Positions 21,618-31,399 of a DNA stretch of 64,000 bases are shown piece after piece. Source of the DNA: Pleodorina starrii (taxonomy: Eukaryota; Chlorophyta; Chlorophyceae; Chlamydomonadales; Volvocaceae). Numbering within the stretch: position 1 is the first letter of the stretch; each line of letters opens with the position of its first letter. Where the stretch lies: NCBI GenBank assembly GCA_030267565.1, contig BRXU01000024.1, forward strand, positions 1,410,501 through 1,474,500, read 5' to 3'. The notes beneath the pieces were generated by a model that was given only the letters and a program-made list of their open reading frames with translations, was not told the DNA's origin and did no database searches. Both the position numbers and the translations under genes were made by a program.

Positions 21618-24600
21618 GTGCAGACTCCAGCTTCTCTCCAACCATTCTCTGCTACACTACACAACCAATGCGGTGGTCTGAGAGCCAGCTTGCCCCCCGG
21701 CGTGCGGCCGGTCAACCCCCTGTGCTACAAACGCGTCAATGGCGCGGAACAGGGGACCTGCACTGCTGCCGGACCGGGAGGCCTGTGCAAAAGACCACAA
21801 TGGCTTGGTTATCGTGCTTTGGCCAAGCGTAGACCGACCGGCGCTTCTGCTGTGAGCGCGGACGACCCGGCCCTTTCCCATGAGGCCGGGGAGCTCTGTG
21901 ATCACGACAACTCTGCGGCCTCATTCTTGCTCCAGACTCCTCACAACACTAGCAATCCATTGCGGCGAGCCTGGCTGTCCACTGGAGGTGGGCCCGTTAA
22001 CTCAACCCGATGCAAGAGAGTTCGCTCTCGCACTGGGAAGGGTGCGGCGCCAAATCCGGACCGGAAGCTCAGGGCCTCGGGCCTTGGCATTGAGCAATTG
22101 ATACAACGACGCGGTCCTCTCCGGACTCGGCTCTCGACTCGGACCAACCACAGACCCATGGCTCCGCGCACTCCAAGCATGACGTATCCTTACGATAGAG
22201 GAAAACTATCTCTACTACATTCCTCGGAGGAAATCGACAGCCCCCGCGCCAGCCTGAATGACAGCGCATCGGGACCATACTTGCCTCTACCTTCAAGAGA
22301 CCCTGGCTCCGTATCCCCAGCCATAACATCTGAGCTGACGCTCAAAGGACGAATTATCACCTCGGCGGCCAGCGTAAGGAAGTGTAGCGGAAAATGCCCA
22401 CGGATTCAGAGGGCTTGGAATATACGAGTGCGCAGCCGCAACGGGACCCCGTCTCATGCTGATAATACGTATGTGCAGCGTCTCCAAAGCATATGCGACC
22501 TCAGCTCCTTGCTCTCGCAGAACGGGCAGCGCGGCGACATGTCCGAAGGAAATAACCAAGATACAAGCGCTCTGGACAACATCATAACAGATAGGATTGA
22601 CGAAATAACATCAACGAATATTACAGCGCATGCAGCCGACAACAGAAGGTCAGCCCAGAGCAACGCAGAAGGGAAAGCCGTACCACGGGAGGGGGACCCT
22701 CAAAGGAGAGGTTCAGTGAGGGTGGAAGCAGCCAACTGCCACTGCCCACGCGAAACTAGCTCGCCTAAAAAGGGTGCTCGGGGGAAGATGCGGCTACCTT
22801 CCATGGCTGCAAGACTCCGCGCGGCCGTAACTAGGCAGGCGGACGGAGGGAAGGTCGCGACTCATGAAGCTGTAACCAGCAGTAGCACATTACAACCCTG
22901 CCGCGTCAGAGCTGCTACCCGCAGCCACCATAACCCACCCCCGACAGCCCCCCTCGCGCGCCTCATTGGCACGCCAGCACGCACACAGCGCACACAACCA
23001 AGCCGCGAGCTTAACCACACGACTGCACCACGACATCTGACCCACATGATCGGATCACCCGTGCCCACAAACAGGGCCCAGAGGACTCAGGAACCGCACA
23101 CCCAGCAAGCTCGACTGCACCGCCTGACTGTGCTCTGGCCCCCACCCGCGAACACCGCCCCACCCACATATCACGAGCCGCAGGTAGCACAATTCTGTCA
23201 AATACACGCCATCAACAACCTCATGGGCCGCCGGGTCCTTGAGCCACCGACCGTACTGCAGTACTGCAATGCCGTACAGCTCCGGCTCAACGAACCAGCC
23301 AGACGCAACCCACGAGAAACTGGCACTGCCAAACTCTGGAGCCATGCATTTAACCGATATACCGGAAACTTCAGTGTCATGCTGGTGAACCACTACCTAC
23401 GCCACTGCGTCAATCTGCAGGGCGGAACATGCCCCTACCTCGCATCCGTCTCCTGCGGCTACACCATCCCACCCGGAAGCAGTCGTGAAACCATTCTAGC
23501 CGGAATTGCGGCACACACACCCAACGGCAGTACGGCCCTCTCACTTGGATTCGTACTGCAAGGGCCAGCCCACGCCATAGCGGTTAAGCGTGCCGGGGAC
23601 AACTGGTTCCGCATTGACTCAGCTGAGGCGGTTGGGCGAAGTCAAACCCCCATGGACAACAGCCAGTGGGCACGGCTAACAGGCCACGTCCATTACCTGG
23701 CGTCGGTAGACATTTTGACCATCAATCAGATGATGCTGGATTTCCGCCACATCCCGGGGCCGGAAGAGTGGCACACAATGGAAGGTCGCACGCAGACCGC
23801 TCAGCTACCCACAGCCCCCCCCATCCTCGATCTCACTGACCCCAGCCCCACACCGATGGCACTGGATGAGTCGGCCCACCGGCAAAACGCAGCATGCGCG
23901 GCAACCAGACACGATGCAGCTGACATCCACCCCACACCGATGGAGATCGACGAGACAGACCTCACGGGAACCGAAGGACGTACGCAAACCCCCCCATCAC
24001 AACTCGAACACCCCCTACCCCCGACCCCTGCGCATGAGGATCTGAACGCCGCCGAGCTAAGTGCTGCCCAGCAAGAGAACCCCGGTGATAACCCTGCAAC
24101 CACAGCCGCTGAAAGTCCCATGGAAATAGATCCTGCGGAACCCGGGACGGGCGCAGCGCAGCCATTGCCGGATGCTCACAACGTCGAGCTCCACCCACGT
24201 GAAACGCAGCCAGACCTCCAGGGGCCCCGCCCAGCAGACGCGGGCACCACATCGGCGCGCCGCTCCAACGCGGACGGAGCCGCAAACCGCAACCCCGGGC
24301 CACAAGCAGCGGCACCTGCAAGTAGAAGCAGGAAACGGACCAGAGGTCAGACGGGAACGACGCCAGCAACCCATACCATCACATACCACCTCCGTCGTAT
24401 GCTGGGACTCCCCATCCGACCGGGACGGAACCAACGGGCGGACGAAACGCCGGATGCAGCAGAGGCAGCTCGGGGACCCGCACATACCCCTCCCAACCCG
24501 GCCCCCGAGCCAACACACACCACGCACACGCCCGCCGAACCAACCGCCCCACGTACACAACAGCGCAAGCGCCACGCAGACAACCCCCCCATGCCGCAAC

Positions 24601-25679
24601 CCCGCCCCAAACCGAAATCAGGACCCCAGCAACAGCACATGACAAAATACGTGCTACCCAAGAAACCCAGGACGGAGGCCCCTGCCGCACCTGCTGAAAC
24701 TCCCCAGAGGACCGTGCCAGTGCCACCCGTCCCCGCACCAGGAGACCCACGGCCCGGCCACCTCAAGATCCTCACGATGAATACCCGCGGCCTGCAGGGG
24801 CACCGCGAGGGCATTAGGCACATGTTAGACGAACACAAACCCGACGTAATGGTGCTAACGGAAACCAAACTGAGCGCCCATCACCGGCGAGCCATCGCCG
24901 GGGTGAAGCACACCCTGAAACCCTACCAGACATACATGAGTAACCACCCGCACGACAGTAACCCCACTATACGGCAGGCAGGAGTGATGATCGGCGTGGC
25001 AGACCGCTTCAATCGCCAAGGCAGCGCAACGGCAGAACCTGTACCCCCAGAGCTCAGTGGGTACATAGGACATGTGCGCATCGCGCCCCCGGGCAGTACG
25101 GCTCTACATGTCATAGGGGTATACTGCCCGGCCGACCCCGCCGCCAGGCAGAAAATATACGATTACGGACGGGCGGCCGCGCTGCAAGCCAATGCTAAGG
25201 GCGAACACCTTGTGATGGCGGGCGACTGGAATGCAACACTCAAACTGAGCGACCGGTCTATGGGCACCTGCAATGCGACAGACCGTGCGCACCGACGCTT
25301 CTCAGAAGAAACAGGCCTAAAACCGGTAGACACGGCGCGACGTGAGTACACATACACACAAACACAGCAGGGACACGATACCCACCACAGCCGCATCGAC
25401 GATGTCCTCCTCGCCGCTCAGACCAGCGACGCTGCGGCAATGGAAGGGAAAGCGTACGAACAAGTCTATGATTGTGGTGGGAACTTTGACCACAAACCGC
25501 TCTGCACCCTCCTACCCCTAGCAGGCATCAGGCTCCTGCCCGCCCCCGCTGCCCAACCCCCCCAGACCTTACCCCAAGCTCCTGGAGCCGGATCCAACTA
25601 CCCGTACAAAAAGAGAGCAAAACCAAAGCACGCATGGAGATGGAGGCGACGCTCACAGAGGCCGTCACTCACCTGTTAG
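21618..25679 (+). CDS. Dualen ORF1: Josephin-like cysteine protease and APE endonuclease
   Basis: Residues are numbered from the GTG at 21618. The frame is open from 21534, next to the element's 5' end; the first in-frame ATG is residue 181 (22158), the likelier start. Residues 1-500 are basic and unordered. Residues about 515-690 match the Josephin fold: Q522, C527 in an HExQ-x4-C-x2-H-x2-NNL context, H652 and D667. The Q-C (5) and H-acid (15) spacings equal those of ataxin-3. Residues 730-1000 are Pro/Thr-rich with three PM(E/A)(I/L)D motifs. KYVL at 1010-1013 has a PCNA-box-like setting. Residues 1050-1300 form the APE-type endonuclease: N1055, E1082, GDWN (D1203, N1205), RID (D1261) and FDH (D1291, H1292). 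APE nicks target DNA to prime reverse transcription; the protease may act on ubiquitin, which is inference. The frame overlaps ORF2 by 46 nt. Confidence 0.88.
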   Translation: MQTPASLQPFSATLHNQCGGLRASLPPGVRPVNPLCYKRVNGAEQGTCTAAGPGGLCKRPQWLGYRALAKRRPTGASAVSADDPALSHEAGELCDHDNSAASFLLQTPHNTSNPLRRAWLSTGGGPVNSTRCKRVRSRTGKGAAPNPDRKLRASGLGIEQLIQRRGPLRTRLSTRTNHRPMAPRTPSMTYPYDRGKLSLLHSSEEIDSPRASLNDSASGPYLPLPSRDPGSVSPAITSELTLKGRIITSAASVRKCSGKCPRIQRAWNIRVRSRNGTPSHADNTYVQRLQSICDLSSLLSQNGQRGDMSEGNNQDTSALDNIITDRIDEITSTNITAHAADNRRSAQSNAEGKAVPREGDPQRRGSVRVEAANCHCPRETSSPKKGARGKMRLPSMAARLRAAVTRQADGGKVATHEAVTSSSTLQPCRVRAATRSHHNPPPTAPLARLIGTPARTQRTQPSRELNHTTAPRHLTHMIGSPVPTNRAQRTQEPHTQQARLHRLTVLWPPPANTAPPTYHEPQVAQFCQIHAINNLMGRRVLEPPTVLQYCNAVQLRLNEPARRNPRETGTAKLWSHAFNRYTGNFSVMLVNHYLRHCVNLQGGTCPYLASVSCGYTIPPGSSRETILAGIAAHTPNGSTALSLGFVLQGPAHAIAVKRAGDNWFRIDSAEAVGRSQTPMDNSQWARLTGHVHYLASVDILTINQMMLDFRHIPGPEEWHTMEGRTQTAQLPTAPPILDLTDPSPTPMALDESAHRQNAACAATRHDAADIHPTPMEIDETDLTGTEGRTQTPPSQLEHPLPPTPAHEDLNAAELSAAQQENPGDNPATTAAESPMEIDPAEPGTGAAQPLPDAHNVELHPRETQPDLQGPRPADAGTTSARRSNADGAANRNPGPQAAAPASRSRKRTRGQTGTTPATHTITYHLRRMLGLPIRPGRNQRADETPDAAEAARGPAHTPPNPAPEPTHTTHTPAEPTAPRTQQRKRHADNPPMPQPRPKPKSGPQQQHMTKYVLPKKPRTEAPAAPAETPQRTVPVPPVPAPGDPRPGHLKILTMNTRGLQGHREGIRHMLDEHKPDVMVLTETKLSAHHRRAIAGVKHTLKPYQTYMSNHPHDSNPTIRQAGVMIGVADRFNRQGSATAEPVPPELSGYIGHVRIAPPGSTALHVIGVYCPADPAARQKIYDYGRAAALQANAKGEHLVMAGDWNATLKLSDRSMGTCNATDRAHRRFSEETGLKPVDTARREYTYTQTQQGHDTHHSRIDDVLLAAQTSDAAAMEGKAYEQVYDCGGNFDHKPLCTLLPLAGIRLLPAPAAQPPQTLPQAPGAGSNYPYKKRAKPKHAWRWRRRSQRPSLTC

Positions 25680-28600
25680 CCGCACTCAGACCCGCACACG
25701 AAACCGTATCGGCAGCATCCGCGCGACTGGAGCGTGCGGCGAGCAAAGAGGACGCAAGGCAGATCCTGACCCACCTGCGCGATCACGAAGCCGTCCAAAC
25801 AACGAACGTCGCCACCCTCAGCCACGAGCTCGGATCACTTCTGCTGCGGTGCCTCAGGATCCTTGAAAGCCACTGCCAGCACAAGCCCCCCCGCACGGGG
25901 CGCCTGCACGCACGAAGAGGCACCGGCAAGCGAATCACCCGTCTGTACGGCGAACACAATGCGCTGAAATGCGAACTCACCCGCATACTACGCGCGCCAC
26001 GGCCGGACACCCCATCCCACCCGGCACCCGGCGCCCCGCACGCGGAAAACACCGACGCAGAGACCCTACAACCCCCCACCCGACCCACCCCGCCGACCAC
26101 CCCTGCAAACCCCAACCCACCTGAGGGTACGACAGCCCACGCGCGCGAAAACCCGGAGCTCCAAGAAACACCAGAGACCCGCGCCCTGCGTGCCGCAATA
26201 AGAGCAAAGGGAGGGGAAATTAAGAAGTTGACTACGGAAACCCGTAAATTACATGCGAGCAAAGCCAGGAAACAATTTCAGAGCCTCCTAGCCAAGAAAC
26301 CGAAACACGCACACAAACAAATTCTCGAGCCCGACGATCAGCCACGCGGCATAACGGCCATTCGCCACCCCGCCGATGGGCATTTGTGCACAACTTCGGA
26401 CGGCATCCTCGACGCACTCCACTCGCACTTCGCGCTCCTAGCCCGGCCCATCTCCGGACCCCGCACTGGCAAATACCTCCCGAGCGAAGCCCCGCGGAAC
26501 TACCCCTGGGAGACGCCGGGAGCGCCGGACCCTCTACGACGTGGTTTAGCCCAATGGGAAAGCGCGCCCCCGTCCCTCCTCCCTGGCATATTAGACCCAT
26601 GCAACTTCCGCGCATGCTTAGACCATCTCGCCCGCAACAAAGCCCCCGGGCCAGACGGCATACCCAACGAGCTGCTACAGACACTCCCCACCGACCTCCA
26701 AACCGCAATCCACCACCTGATCACAGTCATGTGGGTCAAGGCCGAAATCCCCCCGCACTGGACGCAATCAGACACGGTACTCATTCCCAAAAAGGGCGAC
26801 CCACTCCTCATCAAGAACAAACGCCCCATCGCCCTGGCAAACACACTCTACAAACTATACACCAGCCACATTACGTTTAATATCGTCACCTTTAGTGAAC
26901 AAGCGCACATCTTCACGGAAGCCCAGGAAGGGTACCTCCGACAGTGTAACACGGAGCGGCAGATCCAAAACGTACTACACGCCATCGAGGACGCCGGCCT
27001 AACCAGCCGTGACCTCTACTTACTATATATCGATTTCACATCGGCATTTAACACCATCGATCACGACAAATTACTTATGATCATGTACGACCTAGGATAT
27101 CCGGAGGACCTCATCACGGTGGTCGTGAACCTGTACTCGTGCGCCACCACATGCATACACACCGAACATGGCTGCACCGCGGAGATTGCAATCGAACGCG
27201 GCACAATTCAGGGCGATACACTATCACCCGTACTGTTCATCATTTACATGGAGCCACTCCTAAGATGGCTACACAGCGGAGGCCGAGGATACCGCTACGG
27301 CTGCCTCCAAGCGGACGAAAATGACCGACACCACTTTAGCTCGGGGGCCTTTGCGGACGACCTAGTGATCCTCACGAACACCGTGTCTGACATGCGCACA
27401 CAGAGCACAAAAATAGAGCGCTACGCCCGCTGGGGAGCACTCAAGGTCAACGTAGGCAAGTGCCAACTGCAGGGCATTCTGCACGGCCGCGTGCGTTCCG
27501 ATACTGATCTGAGTCGGGGCCCCGGTACGCAAAAATACAGGGCCGTCGTAGAACGTCTCCTGAAAAACCAAATTCGGATCGATGGCGTACCCATCCCGTA
27601 CGAACCCCCAACAGGATCGTACAAATACCTCGGCGTACACATCACCCCTACCCTGGATTGGACGACACAGGTGGCCTACACTCGCACCAAAATCGACCGA
27701 CGGGGGCAAAGCATACAAAACTCTCTCGCGACCCCAGATCAACGCATAAACATGATCAAAACCCTCATTCACCCCTTTGTGGCGTACAGCCTGCCCACTA
27801 TGGCGTACACCCCGCACGACATCGCCAGCCTCGACGCCCAAATCGCCGGCATAGCCAAACGCAGCTACGGACTAAAAATGGGCTTCCCAACCCGCGCCAT
27901 CCTTGGTCCCATATCGCGACTAGGTCTGGGGGTGGGCACCCTACGTACCCTTTATGCGGTCAGAGCGGCGAAGACGCTTGTCCTTTCCCTCAACGACAGG
28001 GGACGCCTTGGGGCAGTAACCCGAGCCCTCCTGCACCTGCAGAGCCGGTACATGGGCACAATACCAGTGCACACATTCAAACGCGAATGCCGGCACTATA
28101 CCACACTCAAACAACTTGCTCTCGTGCATGAAGCCGGTATCGAACTCACGGACAAAGGCAGCACCTATGAGCCGGCAGCAGGCAGCCTCATTCACCTGAT
28201 CGGGGCGCACAACCCGACGGCCGAGCCCAAGGATCTCGCGCTCCTCTTCCGATGCATACAGCCCCTGCTGGAACTTGGCCTGGACCTCAGGGCCCTGAAA
28301 GACAAAAACACGGGAGCGCACCTCATCACCACCGACCAGCTGCAACGCATCGGTGGCAGGAAGGTGGGCCCACGCCATCAGATAGCCCTAAACCAGCTCA
28401 GCCTCACCTTGAATGCTGACCCCAGTGTTCGCGCCCGGGCGCCGTGCCACAGAGGTGTAGCACCCTTGCCCCCCGAACTACGACTCCTCCCGGACGGCCC
28501 ACATCTAACCGATCTTGCGATGGAAGCGACAAGACCCACCCCCATCCCCCACGGAACCCTAAGGAAGTACGTACTGCTGGCCAAGCCCCGCGACCCGGCC

Positions 28601-31399
28601 GACACCGTTCCGGCCGCCCCAGCTGAAAACCCACCCCCTCGCCCAGGCCCAACAACCCCTCGTGTGGCGACGGCAACCCAAACCGCGGCAGCGTCGTCCG
28701 GCACCGCAACAACCCTCGAGTCACGACGCCCGGCCACCCGGCCAGCCGCCAGGCGCCACCAGCCACAGCGAAAGACCGATAGTGAGCTGCTCAAAGCATA
28801 CCTCCTCCGGCAGAACCTGAAACCAGTCGACGGTATCACAGATGCCGAGGCCATTGGGTGGGACCCCCGGCAAACCCCACTTACCCTTCAGCACTGCGAA
28901 CGAATCCTGCGCCACCCGCTCCACCGGGGCCTCACGTCCCAAGTAGGCTCCGCCGAACGGCTACTCCACATGCTCCATGGGGAGACGGCGTGGCCTGCGG
29001 GGACACCAACCCAGCATGGCCTTAGCATCACACAGCTTCTCTTCGGGGACCAAGAGAGGGTAGCATGTATCAAGGCGGAAATCCGGAAACGGGTCGCCGT
29101 CAGCGCTCCGAACCCCAAGCGACAATGCACAACCGACTCGGCTACCCAACACACACACCGAACGTACTACCAGGTTGAATGGGAACGTACTGTCATCACT
29201 AAAGGGGCAATAGCACTGTACACCGAGAATGGCTACCACCCGAAGGCAGTGCACCGGTACGAAACCCCCACCGCCCCCACTCACCCCGAAATGATAGTCG
29301 AGGTAGAATGGGCCCCCACCGAAGATGAGGAGTCGCGACTGGCCTCGCAAGACAACTGGACAGAGCTGCTGAATGCATTCCGGCATCGGCGCGCCGTTGA
29401 GGCCGAACAGGACCCCGGTCGGATGGAAAATGCACGCGACCACCACCTGACGGAATGGCAACAGCAAGGTAGATGGGAGACTGAATGCCTCAACGTGACC
29501 CGAGGCCAACGTCTCCTACGGCAGTTTGTCGAAATCAACGTACACCCGGGTAACCCGGACCGGGACATCCACCCGCCGGGGCGGTATACGGTCCAAATTG
29601 GCAATCGTAACGGCACACACAGGCATGTACCATGGGACGGCAGCGGGGACATACCCGATGGACTGCAAGCCATTGGGATGGCATTCGTGTACGATCCCCA
29701 AGGGCGCTGCGTCGGCCAGGTGTCGGCAAGCCGCCTCCGCAGCCTGTGGCTCCGGTACAGCGACGCCCAACAGAAACGCCCGGAAGATCACGCACAGATC
29801 GCGGCCGCGGGTGGCTTCGTGGAGGATGTCGCACGCCTCCTCCTGCGGTATCGGGACGGAGGGGGCACCAAAGCACACCCCATTCGAGAGGCCCATGAGC
29901 GGAGGATATCTGAACGGCTGATGAAACGCCTCATGACCGCGCTGGGCGCCGCAACAGAGCGCTTTGCATCCCCCCTCAACGTAGCAGACAGCACCGCCAT
30001 CTACTACTCGTGGTACCCAGAGGATCAGCTCTTCGGAGCCAACCACGACGCGTATTCGCAACCGTGCACGGGCGTATCCGTCGCGCACCCTGAACCTAAG
30101 CCGGACGAGGGGCATCATGCACTGCGATGGGCGCTAGGCTGGGCCGACGCGACACGGAGCACAGATAACCCCACCGCTACCCTACTCCTGCTGCCCACGT
30201 CCCAAACGGCGCCCTACACCCGCTACCTCACCCACCCGCTGGTCACCATGATCGGTACAATAGACGCATTTTCAGGAACGGGGGACCTTTACAGCGAAGT
30301 GAGCGTAGACGCTCCAAAACCCTACCCAAACGGACTCACCCTACTCCTGGTTAGCAATGAATCCGGCCGCGCGTACGGTACCAGCCTCCGCAGAGCGCTT
30401 GCTATGACGGCAGCCCGCCACGTCGCCACTGGCCCCGCCCTCTCTTGGAAGCCACCCCAATGGGTGCGCAAGCGGCTGCGTAGTATGACCGAGAAGCCAC
30501 CCGCCGCGGCAGCTCCCTCCCGCACGTGCGACAACCTCTCCACGGAAGAGGGAAGCACCGCGTTCCTGGCATTTCCTGCCAAATATGCTCTGCGATACAA
30601 CGCCCAAGACGCCATATACACAGACGGGTCAGTGCAAAAAATCAAAGATGGCGACGAGGAAAGACATCTCCTGGGGGCCGCGGCCGTCGACGCACTTACC
30701 AACACAACGCTCCACATCAATGTGAACGCAGGCCACCAGGGCTGCCAAACTATTACACGGTGCGAACTGAGTGCCATCCATCAAGGACTCCAGATGCGCA
30801 GAGGCACGCTGCACGACGAAGCTCACCTAACTATATGGACGGACTCTGCCGCGTCGCTACATCTCATTAAAAAGATGATAAACAACCCACATAAGCTTCA
30901 GCTTAGTAAGCACAAGGCGCTGCTTGAGGAAATCGTATTAATCCTTAAACGACGAGCGGCTTGTAACCTGAAGACATCTTTGCTTAAAGTGAAAGCCCAC
31001 ACTGGGGTAACTTACAACGAGAAAGCGGACAAAGCAGCCGTACGAGCCGCGCGAGGACTCTCCAAGCTAGACCCCGACGCGCTGAGCGCAACTGAGACCT
31101 CAGACAATAATCCTCGAAGTCAACACTGGTGGCTGCGGAAAATGGCTGGGCCTGAGAAGAACGCTGGGCACTATGCAAACGACCTTAACCGCGGTATCGA
31201 GTCCTTGGTCAGCCCGGAAACGCACTTGGGATACACGAACGAAACAGATTACATGAAATACGTCGCCAACACTCTGCCCGACCTCGACATAAGCACCAGC
31301 ACTCGGACTCTACAGCGCAAGGCGGGCCGACACAAGCACGTTAAACGGTGCTTCGACTACCTATACGGCCAGCTATGGAGCGCCAAGCTTGCGAGGTGA
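25634..31399 (+). CDS. Dualen ORF2: reverse transcriptase and RNase H
   Basis: 1921 codons from ATGGAGATGGAG, in the -1 frame relative to ORF1. Residues 1-320 are a charged N-terminal linker. The RT spans about 325-620: NKAPGPDG (335-342), YIDFTSAF with catalytic D467, GTIQGDTLSP, and FADD with D575-D576. A KYVL motif at 978-981 mirrors ORF1. Residues about 990-1640 are a large conserved-looking region; its part at 1440-1600 (FGANHDAYS, VAHPEP, ATLLLLP) may be a PCIF1-like methyltransferase fold, weakly supported. RNase H occupies 1655-1810 with D1664, E1711, D1737, H1789 and D1799, the complete active-site set. The frame ends at a UGA followed in the same frame by the RLE domain. The -1 frame is also open above the ATG through APE-linker sequence, so a 1-nt deletion (perhaps in the C7 run at 25557-25563), frameshifting or reinitiation could link the ORFs. 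Confidence 0.9.
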   Translation: MEMEATLTEAVTHLLAALRPAHETVSAASARLERAASKEDARQILTHLRDHEAVQTTNVATLSHELGSLLLRCLRILESHCQHKPPRTGRLHARRGTGKRITRLYGEHNALKCELTRILRAPRPDTPSHPAPGAPHAENTDAETLQPPTRPTPPTTPANPNPPEGTTAHARENPELQETPETRALRAAIRAKGGEIKKLTTETRKLHASKARKQFQSLLAKKPKHAHKQILEPDDQPRGITAIRHPADGHLCTTSDGILDALHSHFALLARPISGPRTGKYLPSEAPRNYPWETPGAPDPLRRGLAQWESAPPSLLPGILDPCNFRACLDHLARNKAPGPDGIPNELLQTLPTDLQTAIHHLITVMWVKAEIPPHWTQSDTVLIPKKGDPLLIKNKRPIALANTLYKLYTSHITFNIVTFSEQAHIFTEAQEGYLRQCNTERQIQNVLHAIEDAGLTSRDLYLLYIDFTSAFNTIDHDKLLMIMYDLGYPEDLITVVVNLYSCATTCIHTEHGCTAEIAIERGTIQGDTLSPVLFIIYMEPLLRWLHSGGRGYRYGCLQADENDRHHFSSGAFADDLVILTNTVSDMRTQSTKIERYARWGALKVNVGKCQLQGILHGRVRSDTDLSRGPGTQKYRAVVERLLKNQIRIDGVPIPYEPPTGSYKYLGVHITPTLDWTTQVAYTRTKIDRRGQSIQNSLATPDQRINMIKTLIHPFVAYSLPTMAYTPHDIASLDAQIAGIAKRSYGLKMGFPTRAILGPISRLGLGVGTLRTLYAVRAAKTLVLSLNDRGRLGAVTRALLHLQSRYMGTIPVHTFKRECRHYTTLKQLALVHEAGIELTDKGSTYEPAAGSLIHLIGAHNPTAEPKDLALLFRCIQPLLELGLDLRALKDKNTGAHLITTDQLQRIGGRKVGPRHQIALNQLSLTLNADPSVRARAPCHRGVAPLPPELRLLPDGPHLTDLAMEATRPTPIPHGTLRKYVLLAKPRDPADTVPAAPAENPPPRPGPTTPRVATATQTAAASSGTATTLESRRPATRPAARRHQPQRKTDSELLKAYLLRQNLKPVDGITDAEAIGWDPRQTPLTLQHCERILRHPLHRGLTSQVGSAERLLHMLHGETAWPAGTPTQHGLSITQLLFGDQERVACIKAEIRKRVAVSAPNPKRQCTTDSATQHTHRTYYQVEWERTVITKGAIALYTENGYHPKAVHRYETPTAPTHPEMIVEVEWAPTEDEESRLASQDNWTELLNAFRHRRAVEAEQDPGRMENARDHHLTEWQQQGRWETECLNVTRGQRLLRQFVEINVHPGNPDRDIHPPGRYTVQIGNRNGTHRHVPWDGSGDIPDGLQAIGMAFVYDPQGRCVGQVSASRLRSLWLRYSDAQQKRPEDHAQIAAAGGFVEDVARLLLRYRDGGGTKAHPIREAHERRISERLMKRLMTALGAATERFASPLNVADSTAIYYSWYPEDQLFGANHDAYSQPCTGVSVAHPEPKPDEGHHALRWALGWADATRSTDNPTATLLLLPTSQTAPYTRYLTHPLVTMIGTIDAFSGTGDLYSEVSVDAPKPYPNGLTLLLVSNESGRAYGTSLRRALAMTAARHVATGPALSWKPPQWVRKRLRSMTEKPPAAAAPSRTCDNLSTEEGSTAFLAFPAKYALRYNAQDAIYTDGSVQKIKDGDEERHLLGAAAVDALTNTTLHINVNAGHQGCQTITRCELSAIHQGLQMRRGTLHDEAHLTIWTDSAASLHLIKKMINNPHKLQLSKHKALLEEIVLILKRRAACNLKTSLLKVKAHTGVTYNEKADKAAVRAARGLSKLDPDALSATETSDNNPRSQHWWLRKMAGPEKNAGHYANDLNRGIESLVSPETHLGYTNETDYMKYVANTLPDLDISTSTRTLQRKAGRHKHVKRCFDYLYGQLWSAKLAR

